DNA of 64,000 nt, from positions 300,506 through 364,505 of the forward strand of contig NZ_MSQD01000001.1 of the NCBI RefSeq assembly GCF_002102475.1, given 5' to 3'. Every line of letters begins with the position of its first letter. The stretch's first letter is position 1. Origin of the DNA: Thermoanaerobacterium sp. PSU-2. GTDB taxonomy: Bacteria > Bacillota > Thermoanaerobacteria > Thermoanaerobacterales > Thermoanaerobacteraceae. A program made the translations under genes and the position numbers. This document shows positions 31,973 to 42,937 of the stretch, piece after piece. Under the pieces are notes generated by a model that worked only from the letters and a program-made list of their open reading frames with translations, was not told the DNA's origin and did no database searches.

Positions 31973-33055
31973 TCAGCCCTTTCTAAACTTGAATTTTGCG
32001 CCTGGTTTGATTAAATCTGCTAGAATGTGCTCTTCTTCAGATATATATCCTACTACATTTACCCTTTCATCTTTAGGTAAATCAACCATGCAGATATTTA
32101 GCTCTCCAGAATACCTTTTGAAATTTTCATTGTCTATTGTTACACAGTATTTTTTTCTATCGATACAGTTATGGGATTTTATTTTCATTCCAATTTTTGC
32201 ATATCCTCTTGATTCTTCTGATCTTACAATATATTCTGATGAATCAGACCTATTTGTATGGATACAATTAAAAATCAAATCTTTTTCACAATCTATAATA
32301 TCATTAACTAAATTAATTTTTAATTCAATGACATTATTATCAATTGACGTAACATCATTCATCTCATCAAAAGATGCATACGCATCTCCAAAGTATACAT
32401 CATCAATCCCTGAATAGATTAAATGTTTTGCGGCTATATCTGGTTTTATATTTCTATGAATTTCAAGAGTCGGTAATCCTTCATATATTGGACCTCGTTT
32501 ACCTTTCTGAGATGGAATAAATGCCGAAACTTTAAGTCCATAGCTTTTTATCATCAAAGTTTTTTCTCTAAAAAACTCGTACGAAAGCCCTGTATATGGT
32601 TTAGGATAAAAATTGTGGCAAGCGTTTAAATTTTTCAAATCAGCATTCCTATTTATCAAATCATTTATTTGTTGTTTTGTTATCGTGCTTGCATTTAATT
32701 CGATTTTTATGCCATATTCATTTTTAGTCATTTCAACAATTTCATCTATCGTAAATCCATAATCAAGCCTTAAACAATTTATCCCTAACTCATAAAATAA
32801 TTTAAGGTTGTTTGGTGACGACCCTAATATATTCATAGTAACAGGTGAAATATCTATTGTAAGTTTCATGTCTAATAATTTAATATACTCCACTAAATCT
32901 TTAATCTCATTTATTTTTCTTCCATATTCTATCTCCGGAATATGCATTGATGTAAATACAGAACATATGCCCAAACCTTTTGCCATTTTAATATATTCTT
33001 TATTTTTTTGACTTGAAAAGTCATCCGTAGTATAAACAGATACGCCAAATGCCAT
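31973..33055 (-). CDS. mupG: 6-phospho-N-acetylmuramidase MupG (DUF871)
   Basis: 360 residues. TIM-barrel N-terminal part ([67 protein letters not shown]) and a C-terminal small beta domain define the DUF871/MupG family. Characterised members are exo-acting lyase/hydrolases that split MurNAc-6P from the GlcNAc-MurNAc-6P disaccharide. Position between the PTS transporter and murQ fits uptake of MurNAc-GlcNAc disaccharide and intracellular cleavage. AAGGAG precedes the ATG. Confidence 0.9.
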   Translation of the reverse strand: MAFGVSVYTTDDFSSQKNKEYIKMAKGLGICSVFTSMHIPEIEYGRKINEIKDLVEYIKLLDMKLTIDISPVTMNILGSSPNNLKLFYELGINCLRLDYGFTIDEIVEMTKNEYGIKIELNASTITKQQINDLINRNADLKNLNACHNFYPKPYTGLSYEFFREKTLMIKSYGLKVSAFIPSQKGKRGPIYEGLPTLEIHRNIKPDIAAKHLIYSGIDDVYFGDAYASFDEMNDVTSIDNNVIELKINLVNDIIDCEKDLIFNCIHTNRSDSSEYIVRSEESRGYAKIGMKIKSHNCIDRKKYCVTIDNENFKRYSGELNICMVDLPKDERVNVVGYISEEEHILADLIKPGAKFKFRKG

Positions 33056-33092
33056 ACAATCAACTCCTTAAAGGGGCAAAACGCCCCTTTTT

Positions 33093-34466
33093 TTATGCAT
33101 CAAAACTAAATGGTTGAGTATCTTTTATCTCTTCATCTACTGGATCTTCAAATCCCAGCAAATAAGTTGCTATAAATCCTGCAATATATGATATAATTAA
33201 ACCGATAATATAATAAATTATTTTATTTGGTTCTATTAAAGCAGCAAGAGGTATACCAGATATTCCTAATCCTCTTGCTCCTACAACTTTTAATGCTTCA
33301 AATGCACCTCCAAAAGCTGCCCCAATACATGCTCCTATAAAAGGTCGTCCGAGAGGTAAAGTAACGCCGTAAATAAGTGGTTCACCAATACCTAAAATTC
33401 CAACAAGTATTGAACCTTCTATAATCTTTTTAAGCTGTTTGCTTTTTGTTTTGACATATACTGCAATTGCCGCACCGACTTGCCCAGCACCTGCCATTGC
33501 TAAAATTGGAAGCAGTATTGTAACACCTGTAGATTGAATAAGCTGCATGTGTATAGGCGTAAGCCCCTGGTGTAAACCTGTCATAACTAACGGCAAGAAA
33601 GTACCTGCAAGTATAAATCCTGTAAATATACCAGCTTTACCTGCAATCGCAACTGTCACAGCTTTGCCTATGGCATCGGCTATAAACCCACCAAGTGGCT
33701 GCAATACATAAAGTGTTGCAAAGCCTGCTATCAAAATTGTCAATAAAGGAGTCGCAAGTAATTCTATACTGTTTGGCATCCTCTTCCTAATGTTTTTTTC
33801 AAGCCAACTTGCAAATGCGGCTGCAATTAATACAGAGATTATTCCACCTCTACCGACAACAAGTGCACTGCCGCCTATTTTTATATCCGCCAAAACAGGA
33901 TTATAGATGATACCCGCAAGTATACCACCAAGCGTAGGTGAACCTCCAAATTCTTTAGCAGTATTCATGCCTATCATTATGCCCATATAAGTGAAAATTG
34001 TGCTTCCAAACAAACTTAACATAGCCAGCAAATTTTTATCAGCAATCCAGTTAAACTTTGTGGCAACATTGGTTATGCCAAGTATTAATCCACCACCTAT
34101 TAATCCTGGAATCAAAGGAATAAATATGCTGGCAATTCTTCTTAAAAGAAGTTTAAAGGGTGTTTTGTTTTTTTCATTTATTGCAGCTTTGATTTCTTGT
34201 GCATCTCCCAATTTAATTCCTATTTTTTTAGATGCCTCACCTGCTACTTTTGACACCAATCCTGGTCCTAAAATAATCTGCAGCTCTCCTCCTTCTTCGT
34301 TGACTTTAATGACGCCCTCGACTTTTTTAAGTGATTCATAATTGATTTTGTCATAATCCCTTGCTAACACTCTTAATCTTGTCATACAATTAGTGATTGA
34401 TACGACATTTTCTTTGCCACCCAATTCCCTAATGATACTTTCGGCTATGTCTTTTTCTCTTGACAT
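33093..34466 (-). CDS. murP: PTS EIIBC transporter for MurNAc or MurNAc-GlcNAc
   Basis: 457 residues. EIIB domain (about 1-90) with the phosphorylated Cys in ITNCMTRLRVL (about 27), then EIIC with about ten helices of the glucose/sucrose family (GITNVATKFNWIADKNLLAM, GLHQGLTPIHMQLI, GIGEPLIYGVTLPLGRP). The family includes MurP, TreP and SagP; the surrounding murR, mupG and murQ genes point to muropeptide sugar. No EIIA domain is fused; that function is the next gene upstream. Confidence 0.93.
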   Translation of the reverse strand: MSREKDIAESIIRELGGKENVVSITNCMTRLRVLARDYDKINYESLKKVEGVIKVNEEGGELQIILGPGLVSKVAGEASKKIGIKLGDAQEIKAAINEKNKTPFKLLLRRIASIFIPLIPGLIGGGLILGITNVATKFNWIADKNLLAMLSLFGSTIFTYMGIMIGMNTAKEFGGSPTLGGILAGIIYNPVLADIKIGGSALVVGRGGIISVLIAAAFASWLEKNIRKRMPNSIELLATPLLTILIAGFATLYVLQPLGGFIADAIGKAVTVAIAGKAGIFTGFILAGTFLPLVMTGLHQGLTPIHMQLIQSTGVTILLPILAMAGAGQVGAAIAVYVKTKSKQLKKIIEGSILVGILGIGEPLIYGVTLPLGRPFIGACIGAAFGGAFEALKVVGARGLGISGIPLAALIEPNKIIYYIIGLIISYIAGFIATYLLGFEDPVDEEIKDTQPFSFDA

Positions 34467-34583
34467 TTTTCATCCTCCTTTTTTTTATCTTTGAAAACTT
34501 GATATTCTTTACTATCCCCCTTTCATGTTACATTACTTCATAAATAAATTATATTTATGAAAATTTAATTCATGATTAAACAA

Positions 34584-35066
34584 TTAAATAACTGCTTCTA
34601 TAATATCTGTTTCTCCAGCAGTTACACTACCAATGATTTTATTCATCTCTTTAATTCGCTCCGTATTTATTATGATGATTGGCGATATGAGCGACTTTGC
34701 CTTTGATTCTAAAATCAGTTTATTTATTTGCAATAATTTATCTCCAACTTTTACTTTATCGCCTTCATTTATAAATGTCGTAAACCCCTCTCCGTTTAAT
34801 TTTACGGTATCTACACCAACGTGTATCATTATCTCGATTCCTTCTATTGTCTTGATGCCTATTGCATGTTTTGTTGGGAAAACAGTTGTTATGACACCTT
34901 CAACTGGTGATACAAAAATATCCGATTTAGGATTTACGGCTACTCCATCGCCTACAAGCTTTTGAGCAAATACTTCATCTGGAACTTCTACTATATCTAC
35001 TATCTCGCCATCAACTGGTGCCTTTATCAATAATCTTCTGCAACTTTTTCTGAATATATTTAACAT
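34584..35066 (-). CDS. PTS glucose-type EIIA protein
   Basis: 160 residues. Crr-like beta-sandwich with DGEIVDIVEVPDEVFAQKLV, VNPKSDIFVSPVEGVITTVF, the first active-site His in FPTKHAIGI and the phosphorylated His in IMIHVGVDTVKLNGEGF. It passes phosphate from HPr to the EIIB domain of the next gene. ATG 35064-35066 has AAGGAGG before it and lies 11 bases after the murR stop. About 117 bases separate it from the EIIBC gene. Confidence 0.93.
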   Translation of the reverse strand: MLNIFRKSCRRLLIKAPVDGEIVDIVEVPDEVFAQKLVGDGVAVNPKSDIFVSPVEGVITTVFPTKHAIGIKTIEGIEIMIHVGVDTVKLNGEGFTTFINEGDKVKVGDKLLQINKLILESKAKSLISPIIIINTERIKEMNKIIGSVTAGETDIIEAVI

Positions 35067-35077
35067 AAAATCCTCCT

Positions 35078-35920
35078 TCAATATTTTCTTGATGAAACAG
35101 CTTCACTTGTATTTTCTAAATATTTAATTATATCTTCATATTTTCTACAAGCAATTACAGAAAACAGTATATCTATGACATTTAATTGTGCTATACGTGA
35201 TGCCATTGCACCACTTCTAAAAATCGCTTCCGTAGAATATACAAAAAGTTTGATATCTGAAACATTTGTTATGGATGAATTTCCAAATCTTGTTATGCAA
35301 ATTGTCGTAGCACCTGAATTTTTCGCTATTTTCAAAGCATCTACAGTATCCATTGTTTCACCGGAATAAGATATTCCTACCGCAACATCCCCATTGCTTA
35401 GATTTGCAGCAGATGCAAGTTGCATGTGAGAATCGCTGTAAGCTGTACAAGATTTATTTATTCTCATAAATTTCTGTAACATATCTTGTGCAACAATAGC
35501 AGATGCTCCAACACCATAAATATCTATTCTATTAGCATTTAATATAGCATCAGCAGCTTTTTGCAGCTCATCTCTATCAAGCATATCCATCGTCTTTTCT
35601 ATTGCCTGCATATTATTCTTTGATATTTTAACAACGATAGAATTTATATCATCGTTTATATTTACAAAACCTTGAATGCTTTTTGTTTTATATGTATAAT
35701 CTGCTGAAATTTTTATTTTAAGATCTTGATAACCTTTGTATCCAAGATTTTTGCAAAATCTTACGACACTTGCCTCGCTTGTACCGCTATTTTTCGAAAG
35801 TTCACCTATAGATAGTTCCGAAATTTTATCAGCATTTTTTATTATATACTCTGCAACTTTCTTTTCCGACGGCTTTAGATTATTTATAACTGCTTTAATT
35901 TTTTCTATATCTCCTGCCAT
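35078..35920 (-). CDS. murR: MurR/RpiR-family regulator
   Basis: 280 residues. An RpiR helix-turn-helix (about 1-77; LSIGELSKNSGTSEASVVRF then CKNLGYKGYQDLK) and a SIS sugar-phosphate-binding domain (about 107-250; IYGVGASAIVAQDM, ISYSGETMDTVDAL). In this family the ligand is a sugar phosphate, here most likely MurNAc-6-phosphate. First gene of the operon; the promoter contains a palindrome overlapping the -35 box, consistent with autorepression. Confidence 0.92.
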   Translation of the reverse strand: MAGDIEKIKAVINNLKPSEKKVAEYIIKNADKISELSIGELSKNSGTSEASVVRFCKNLGYKGYQDLKIKISADYTYKTKSIQGFVNINDDINSIVVKISKNNMQAIEKTMDMLDRDELQKAADAILNANRIDIYGVGASAIVAQDMLQKFMRINKSCTAYSDSHMQLASAANLSNGDVAVGISYSGETMDTVDALKIAKNSGATTICITRFGNSSITNVSDIKLFVYSTEAIFRSGAMASRIAQLNVIDILFSVIACRKYEDIIKYLENTSEAVSSRKY

Positions 35921-35949
35921 GTTAATGTTTTCACCTCTTCCTATTTATA

Positions 35950-35978
35950 ATTATATTACATGTGAAATAAAATTTCAA
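35950..35978 (-). promoter_or_regulatory. MurNAc operon promoter with RpiR-type operator
   Basis: Minus strand -35 TTGAAA (35973-35978), 17-base spacer, -10 TATAAT (35950-35955). The 15-base palindrome TGAAATAAAATTTCA (35963-35977) covers the -35 box and fits the TGAAA-N5-TTTCA pattern of RpiR-family operators. A half-site TTTCA-like element lies about 30 bases upstream. Confidence 0.7.
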
Positions 35979-36020
35979 GTGTATTTTATTATTTTGTAAT
36001 TTAGTTTCACAAAATGTCTA

Positions 36021-36049
36021 TAAAAAGCCGGAAAACCCGGCTTTTTTTG
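36021..36049. terminator. Bidirectional terminator between beta-glucosidase and MurNAc operons
   Basis: AAGCCGG/CCGGCTT stem with five-base loop and T runs on both exits; next to the stop of the GH4 gene. Confidence 0.88.
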
Positions 36050-37360
36050 TTACCTATATTGTGGCAAGTAATCTATGTTTTCTCTGATAATATCGTCCAA
36101 GATTTTTTTAGCTACTGTTGATGATGGTACAAGCGGATGTATTGTTAAAGCTTGAAGTGCAGTATAGTAATCGCCTGTCACACCAGCTTCTATTGTCAAT
36201 TCCTCGTAAGCTTTCACTGATTGCATCAAACCTCTTATCTTTGTCGGTACATGCCCTATATTTATTGGATGTGCACCATTTTTATCTATCACGGCATTTG
36301 TCTCAATAACCACATCATTTGGCAAATCTAAAATTGTGCCATTGTTCTTGACATTTACCACATGAATGTCTTTTTTATCGTTGTATATTGAGTTTATCAG
36401 TGAACATGCTGCATCGGAATAGTGAGCTCCACCTCTTTTCTCCAGTTGTGGTGGTTTTACATTGAGATTTGGATCTTTATACAATTCAAACAGCTCTTTT
36501 TCAAGCTTTTTGACTTGTTCACCCCTTGTCCCTATCGTTGCTGCATCTTTCTTTTCTTCCTCCAGCATTTTATCTGTAAGATAATAATACCTGTGATATG
36601 GGCACGGATACATTCCAAGAGATTTGATAAACTCTGGTTCCCATGGTAAGTCAGGCACATTCTTCATAGACATAGACTTGCCACCTGCAAAGCTATCTAT
36701 CAATTTCTCTGTTATGTCTTCACCATCCAAATACACATGGGTACCCCATACAAGATGATTAAGCCCTGCAAAATCTATTGACACCCGCTTTACATCTACA
36801 TCAAGCATTTCTGCAACGCCATATACCATACCTATTGGAACATTACATAGGCCTATCACTTTCACCTTTGTATGCTTTAAAACTGTTTCTGTAATTATAC
36901 CTGACGGATTTGTAAAGTTAATAAGCCATGCATCTGGAGATAATTCTTCTATATCCTTGCATATATCGAGTATCACCGGTATCGTCCTTTGAGCTTTTGC
37001 AAACCCACCAGGACCTGTCGTCTCCTGTCCTATCACATCATATCTTAAAGGTATTTTCTCATCTCTAATTCGAGCATCTAAAAGTCCAACTCTAAACTGT
37101 GTCGTCACAAAGTCTGCATCTTTTATTGCCTCACGCCTGTCTAAAGTCAGGTGAATATTAATATCCACACCAGCCTTTTCCACCATTCGCTTTGCGAGAT
37201 TTCCCACAATCTCTAATTTTTCTTTTCCTTCCTCGATGTCCACAAGGTATAAATCTTTTACAGGCAGCTCATCATACCTTTTTATAAATCCTTCCACCAA
37301 TTCAGGCGTATAACTTGAACCTCCCCCTATGGTGGCTATTTTCAAACCTTTTTTAGACAT
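36050..37360 (-). CDS. GH4 6-phospho-beta-glucosidase
   Basis: 436 residues. NAD-binding start KIATIGGGSSYTPELVEG, then TQFRVGLLDARIRDE, GQETTGPGGFAKAQRTIPV, NFTNPSGI, the metal-binding Cys in GLCNVPIGM (about 173) and His in GLNHLVWG (about 202), all typical of glycoside hydrolase family 4 (LicH/CelF type). It splits phosphorylated cellobiose-type sugars by an NAD- and Mn2+-dependent oxidation-elimination route. Last gene of the cellobiose PTS operon. AGGAGAG lies ten bases before the ATG. Confidence 0.93.
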   Translation of the reverse strand: MSKKGLKIATIGGGSSYTPELVEGFIKRYDELPVKDLYLVDIEEGKEKLEIVGNLAKRMVEKAGVDINIHLTLDRREAIKDADFVTTQFRVGLLDARIRDEKIPLRYDVIGQETTGPGGFAKAQRTIPVILDICKDIEELSPDAWLINFTNPSGIITETVLKHTKVKVIGLCNVPIGMVYGVAEMLDVDVKRVSIDFAGLNHLVWGTHVYLDGEDITEKLIDSFAGGKSMSMKNVPDLPWEPEFIKSLGMYPCPYHRYYYLTDKMLEEEKKDAATIGTRGEQVKKLEKELFELYKDPNLNVKPPQLEKRGGAHYSDAACSLINSIYNDKKDIHVVNVKNNGTILDLPNDVVIETNAVIDKNGAHPINIGHVPTKIRGLMQSVKAYEELTIEAGVTGDYYTALQALTIHPLVPSSTVAKKILDDIIRENIDYLPQYR

Positions 37361-37377
37361 TTAAAGAACTCTCCTTC

Positions 37378-37402
37378 CCGTAGTTATTTTTGATCCTACG
37401 GT
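37378..37402 (-). other. Hairpin between the second GH1 gene and the GH4 gene
   Basis: CCGTAG/CTACGG inverted repeat with a 12-base loop in the 99-base gap. No T run; it may tune the level of the last cistron. Confidence 0.35.
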
Positions 37403-37459
37403 TATTTTACGCCTTTTGCAGAATAAATCAAAAATTCAATGTTTCTTGTTTGCAATTAA

Positions 37460-40378
<2,919 letters not shown>

Positions 40379-40395
40379 CTATCATTTCTTATTCT

Positions 40396-40420
40396 AAAGC
40401 ACCAGCAGAGCTGGTGCTTT
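40396..40420 (-). terminator. Intercistronic hairpin between EIIC and GH1 genes
   Basis: Eleven-base perfect stem AAAGCACCAGC/GCTGGTGCTTT with three-base loop. On the minus strand only TTTAG follows, so it is probably a leaky terminator or message-protecting structure that sets the ratio of transporter to hydrolase. Confidence 0.6.
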
Positions 40421-40435
40421 TATTTAAAGTTTTCT

Positions 40436-41749
40436 CTAACTATCCATATTTTCATATTTTGCTTCTTCTAAAGCAGCAGCTTTTTCTTTTGCCACTAATT
40501 GCTTTTCATAAATCTTAAAGAACGGATACCAAACAATCGCAGAAGGAATCAACATTAAATAATCCCAAATCGCATTTTGCCATCTTAATGTCGATAAATA
40601 TGAACCAAATCCCATTGGAAGCAAAGCTGTGATAGGTATCCATGCGGGTTGCAAGAAACCAAATTTATATCCCAGATATGTGCAAAACATAACAACTGGT
40701 ATATTTAATACATAAGGAATGGCAAGAATAGGATTGTACATTATTGGCATACCAAATGTAACAGGTTCATTAATTCCAAACCATCCAGGAACAGCACCAA
40801 TTTTTGAAACCGCCTTAATTTGTTCTGATTTAGAGCGTAATCCCATTAATACAAGAGGTAAAGTATTTCCTGTACCACCAGCAATAGCTATTGTTAAAAA
40901 TAATGTGACTGGATAAAATACTAATGGTTTGCCAGCTTGATGTAACGCAGCATTTGAAGCTGCCGCTTGAATAATTAAAGGTAAAATAATCGAAATAACA
41001 ATCATTGTGCCATGAATTCCAAAAGTCCATAATAATGCAGCGAAAATACCCAGAATAAACATACCTGGAAGTGAAGTCAAAGCATTTAAAGGAATTTCTA
41101 ATACTTTCATAAATCCAGAACACACATTATAAGCCCCTCCAGTAGCTGCTGAAACAATCGTAGACACTGATAAGAAGAAAATGACACTGAATAACAATGG
41201 TATAATTGATGCAAAACCGTCTTGTAGGAATGGAGGTACAACATCAGGCATTTTTATGCGAATATTTTTGTCAGCACAGAATTTTTCAATGTGTACAGAT
41301 ATAAATACAACTGCAAAGCCAATAAACATTCCTTGAGCACCAAGATAAGTCATATCAATGCCTGTAATTCCTTGTTTATTTGTAATTAAAGTTCCAGATA
41401 CCAATAGAAAGCTTACCAATGCATCAACAGCGTTCATTATAGGTGATTTCATTTTTAAATTTTTAGCATAATTATATGCCAATATTGCAACAACCCACAG
41501 TGATAATGAATTCATTGTAAATTGATACGGCAGATATAGAATTGAATAAATCTTGCTTTTTGTGCTAAAAAGATTTAACATACTTTCACTGCCTACCGAA
41601 GAAAGAATTTGGAATATAGCGCCAACCATGATGATACCCATTAACGACATCATAGTAGCTTGTAATGCAGTTAAAAATCTGTTTTTTCCTAATTTCTGTC
41701 CAAAGTCCTGAAGTTTAATCATAAATTTGTTTTCTAATAGATGTTCCAT
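40436..41749 (-). CDS. PTS cellobiose/lichenan-type EIIC permease
   Basis: 437 residues, about ten helices of the lactose/cellobiose EIIC family: KLQDFGQKLGKNRFLTALQA, TFGIHGTMIVISI, GWFGINEPVTFGMPIMYNPI (the signature substrate loop) and PMGFGSYLSTLRWQNAIWDY. It takes up and phosphorylates cellobiose-like disaccharides with the EIIB and EIIA encoded just upstream. ATG 41747-41749 has GGGGAG seven bases before it; an earlier ATG lacks a site. Confidence 0.93.
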   Translation of the reverse strand: MEHLLENKFMIKLQDFGQKLGKNRFLTALQATMMSLMGIIMVGAIFQILSSVGSESMLNLFSTKSKIYSILYLPYQFTMNSLSLWVVAILAYNYAKNLKMKSPIMNAVDALVSFLLVSGTLITNKQGITGIDMTYLGAQGMFIGFAVVFISVHIEKFCADKNIRIKMPDVVPPFLQDGFASIIPLLFSVIFFLSVSTIVSAATGGAYNVCSGFMKVLEIPLNALTSLPGMFILGIFAALLWTFGIHGTMIVISIILPLIIQAAASNAALHQAGKPLVFYPVTLFLTIAIAGGTGNTLPLVLMGLRSKSEQIKAVSKIGAVPGWFGINEPVTFGMPIMYNPILAIPYVLNIPVVMFCTYLGYKFGFLQPAWIPITALLPMGFGSYLSTLRWQNAIWDYLMLIPSAIVWYPFFKIYEKQLVAKEKAAALEEAKYENMDS

Positions 41750-41780
41750 TATACCACTCCCCTTTATATTTTTGTTCTTC

Positions 41781-41811
41781 AAAACTCTATACTTATTTAG
41801 TATCGAGTTTT
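41781..41811 (-). other. Leader hairpin of the EIIC gene
   Basis: AAAACTC-n-ATAC / GTAT-n-GAGTTTT inverted repeat (11 paired bases, seven-base loop) about 30 bases upstream of the EIIC start, without a T run. Probably an mRNA structure; an antiterminator role cannot be shown. Confidence 0.4.
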
Positions 41812-41858
41812 GCTTTATTTATAAAGGATTAACCTCCAATTTTGACATTCAATATATA

Positions 41859-41877
41859 ATGTGTTATATTAACACAT
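41859..41877. promoter_or_regulatory. Palindrome upstream of EIIC, similar to the LevR-type sites
   Basis: ATGTGTTA-TAT-TAACACAT, perfect 8-bp arms, in the 240-base gap between EIIB and EIIC. It shares ATGTGT/ACACAT ends with the palindromes at 42920-42937 and 45678-45705, so the same regulator may bind here. Confidence 0.45.
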
Positions 41878-41989
41878 AGAAGACATAGGAGGTATCCTTA
41901 TAAAACAAGCTTTTAATAACCAATTTACGTTTTTTTTATGATAATTTTATATTGTTCATGTCTTTTTCTTTTTTTGCTTAAAATTCAAT

Positions 41990-42289
41990 TTATCTTTTTG
42001 AGTATAGGTCTTTAGCTATTTTCATAATATTAGGGCAGTTACCAACAGCATAATCAAATGACGGAATTGCAGCACATGGCAAACCTGTATTTTCCTTTAT
42101 TTCTTGTAAGCGGTATGACACTTGAGGGCCAACCAAAATTATATCATAATTTTGATATACATCTTGATACTCCCCCAATCCTACGGCTTTAATATCAAGT
42201 TCTTCTCCAACCTGCTTCCAATAGCTTTCCATTTTTTTCATTAAAATGCTTGTTGACATCCCACCAGCGCACACTAATAAAATTTTCAT
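41990..42289 (-). CDS. PTS cellobiose-type EIIB protein
   Basis: 99 residues. KILLVCAGGMSTSILMKKM start with the phosphorylated Cys at residue 7, then VGPQVSYRL, matching the lactose/cellobiose EIIB (CelA) family. It carries phosphate from EIIA to the sugar during uptake by EIIC. GGAGGAG precedes the ATG. Confidence 0.94.
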   Translation of the reverse strand: MKILLVCAGGMSTSILMKKMESYWKQVGEELDIKAVGLGEYQDVYQNYDIILVGPQVSYRLQEIKENTGLPCAAIPSFDYAVGNCPNIMKIAKDLYSKR

Positions 42290-42388
42290 ACTTTTCTCCT
42301 CCTTTTTTACTCTTTTTTACTAATTTACAAATTTTTAATATTTTACATATTTATAAACATACTTATCACGATATTTTTAAATACCTAA

Positions 42389-42718
42389 TTATTTTACCTT
42401 TTCCTCGTCATACAGTTTCTTGTAAAGAAATATAATTTCTTTAATAAGTTCATACGCAAGCATACTTGTCATAAAATGGTCTTGTGCATGTACAAGCAAT
42501 ACATTAATTTCTTGCTTCTCCCCATTAGCCTCTTTAAATAGCAACTCAGTTTGCGCTTTGTGTGCCACATGTGCTACCTCTTCTGATTTAGATAATAATT
42601 CTTCTGCTTTTTCAAAATTTCCTTCTTTGGCTTCTTTTAATGCTTGAAATGCAAAAGAACGCGCATCTCCTGAGTTTGCAATGATTGTCATCGACACTAA
42701 GCTGATTTCGTCATCCAT
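42389..42718 (-). CDS. PTS lactose/cellobiose-type EIIA protein
   Basis: 109 residues of three-helix bundle with NSGDARSFAFQALKEAKEGN and the phosphorylated His in LLVHAQDHFMTS (about 79). It transfers phosphate from HPr to EIIB. First gene of the structural part of the operon, directly downstream of the sigma-54 promoter at 42811-42828. GAGGG precedes the ATG. Confidence 0.94.
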   Translation of the reverse strand: MDDEISLVSMTIIANSGDARSFAFQALKEAKEGNFEKAEELLSKSEEVAHVAHKAQTELLFKEANGEKQEINVLLVHAQDHFMTSMLAYELIKEIIFLYKKLYDEEKVK

Positions 42719-42810
42719 ATATTATCCCTCACTTTCATAGTAAAGTTATGTCTCTTAAGACAAAATCACTATCAAAAATATTTCAATAATGATTTCTTTG
42801 CTTTTTATTT

Positions 42811-42828
42811 ATGCAAAAATCATGCCAA
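42811..42828 (-). promoter_or_regulatory. Sigma-54 promoter of the cellobiose PTS operon
   Basis: Minus strand TTGGCATGATTTTTGCAT: the GG and GC dinucleotides are exactly 12 bases apart, matching the -24/-12 consensus TGGCACG-N4-TTGC with one mismatch. It lies between the LevR-family activator gene and EIIA, about 90 bases upstream of EIIA, with palindromes roughly 60-110 bases further upstream. Confidence 0.85.
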
Positions 42829-42884
42829 ATTAAAATTAATTATGCAATTGCAATATCAGTAAGCCTTTTCACTTATTAATGTCT

Positions 42885-42937
42885 ATGTGTATTAACCTGT
42901 ATTGTTTGTAACCGTAATCAATACACATATGTGTATT
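42885..42937. promoter_or_regulatory. Upstream activator sites for the sigma-54 promoter
   Basis: An 18-base perfect palindrome AATACACATATGTGTATT (42920-42937) and a half-site ATGTGTATT (42885-42893) lie upstream of the -24/-12 promoter. The palindrome includes the stop codon of the activator gene. Position and symmetry fit enhancer-type binding by the LevR-family activator encoded next door. Confidence 0.65.

Noticed and set aside
31574..32014. 146-codon plus-strand frame
   Set aside because: Antisense shadow of murQ.
41888..41910. Plus-strand AGGAGG followed by a short A-rich stretch
   Set aside because: No start codon at a usable distance and no open frame follows; on the other strand it is simply part of the EIIB-EIIC gap.
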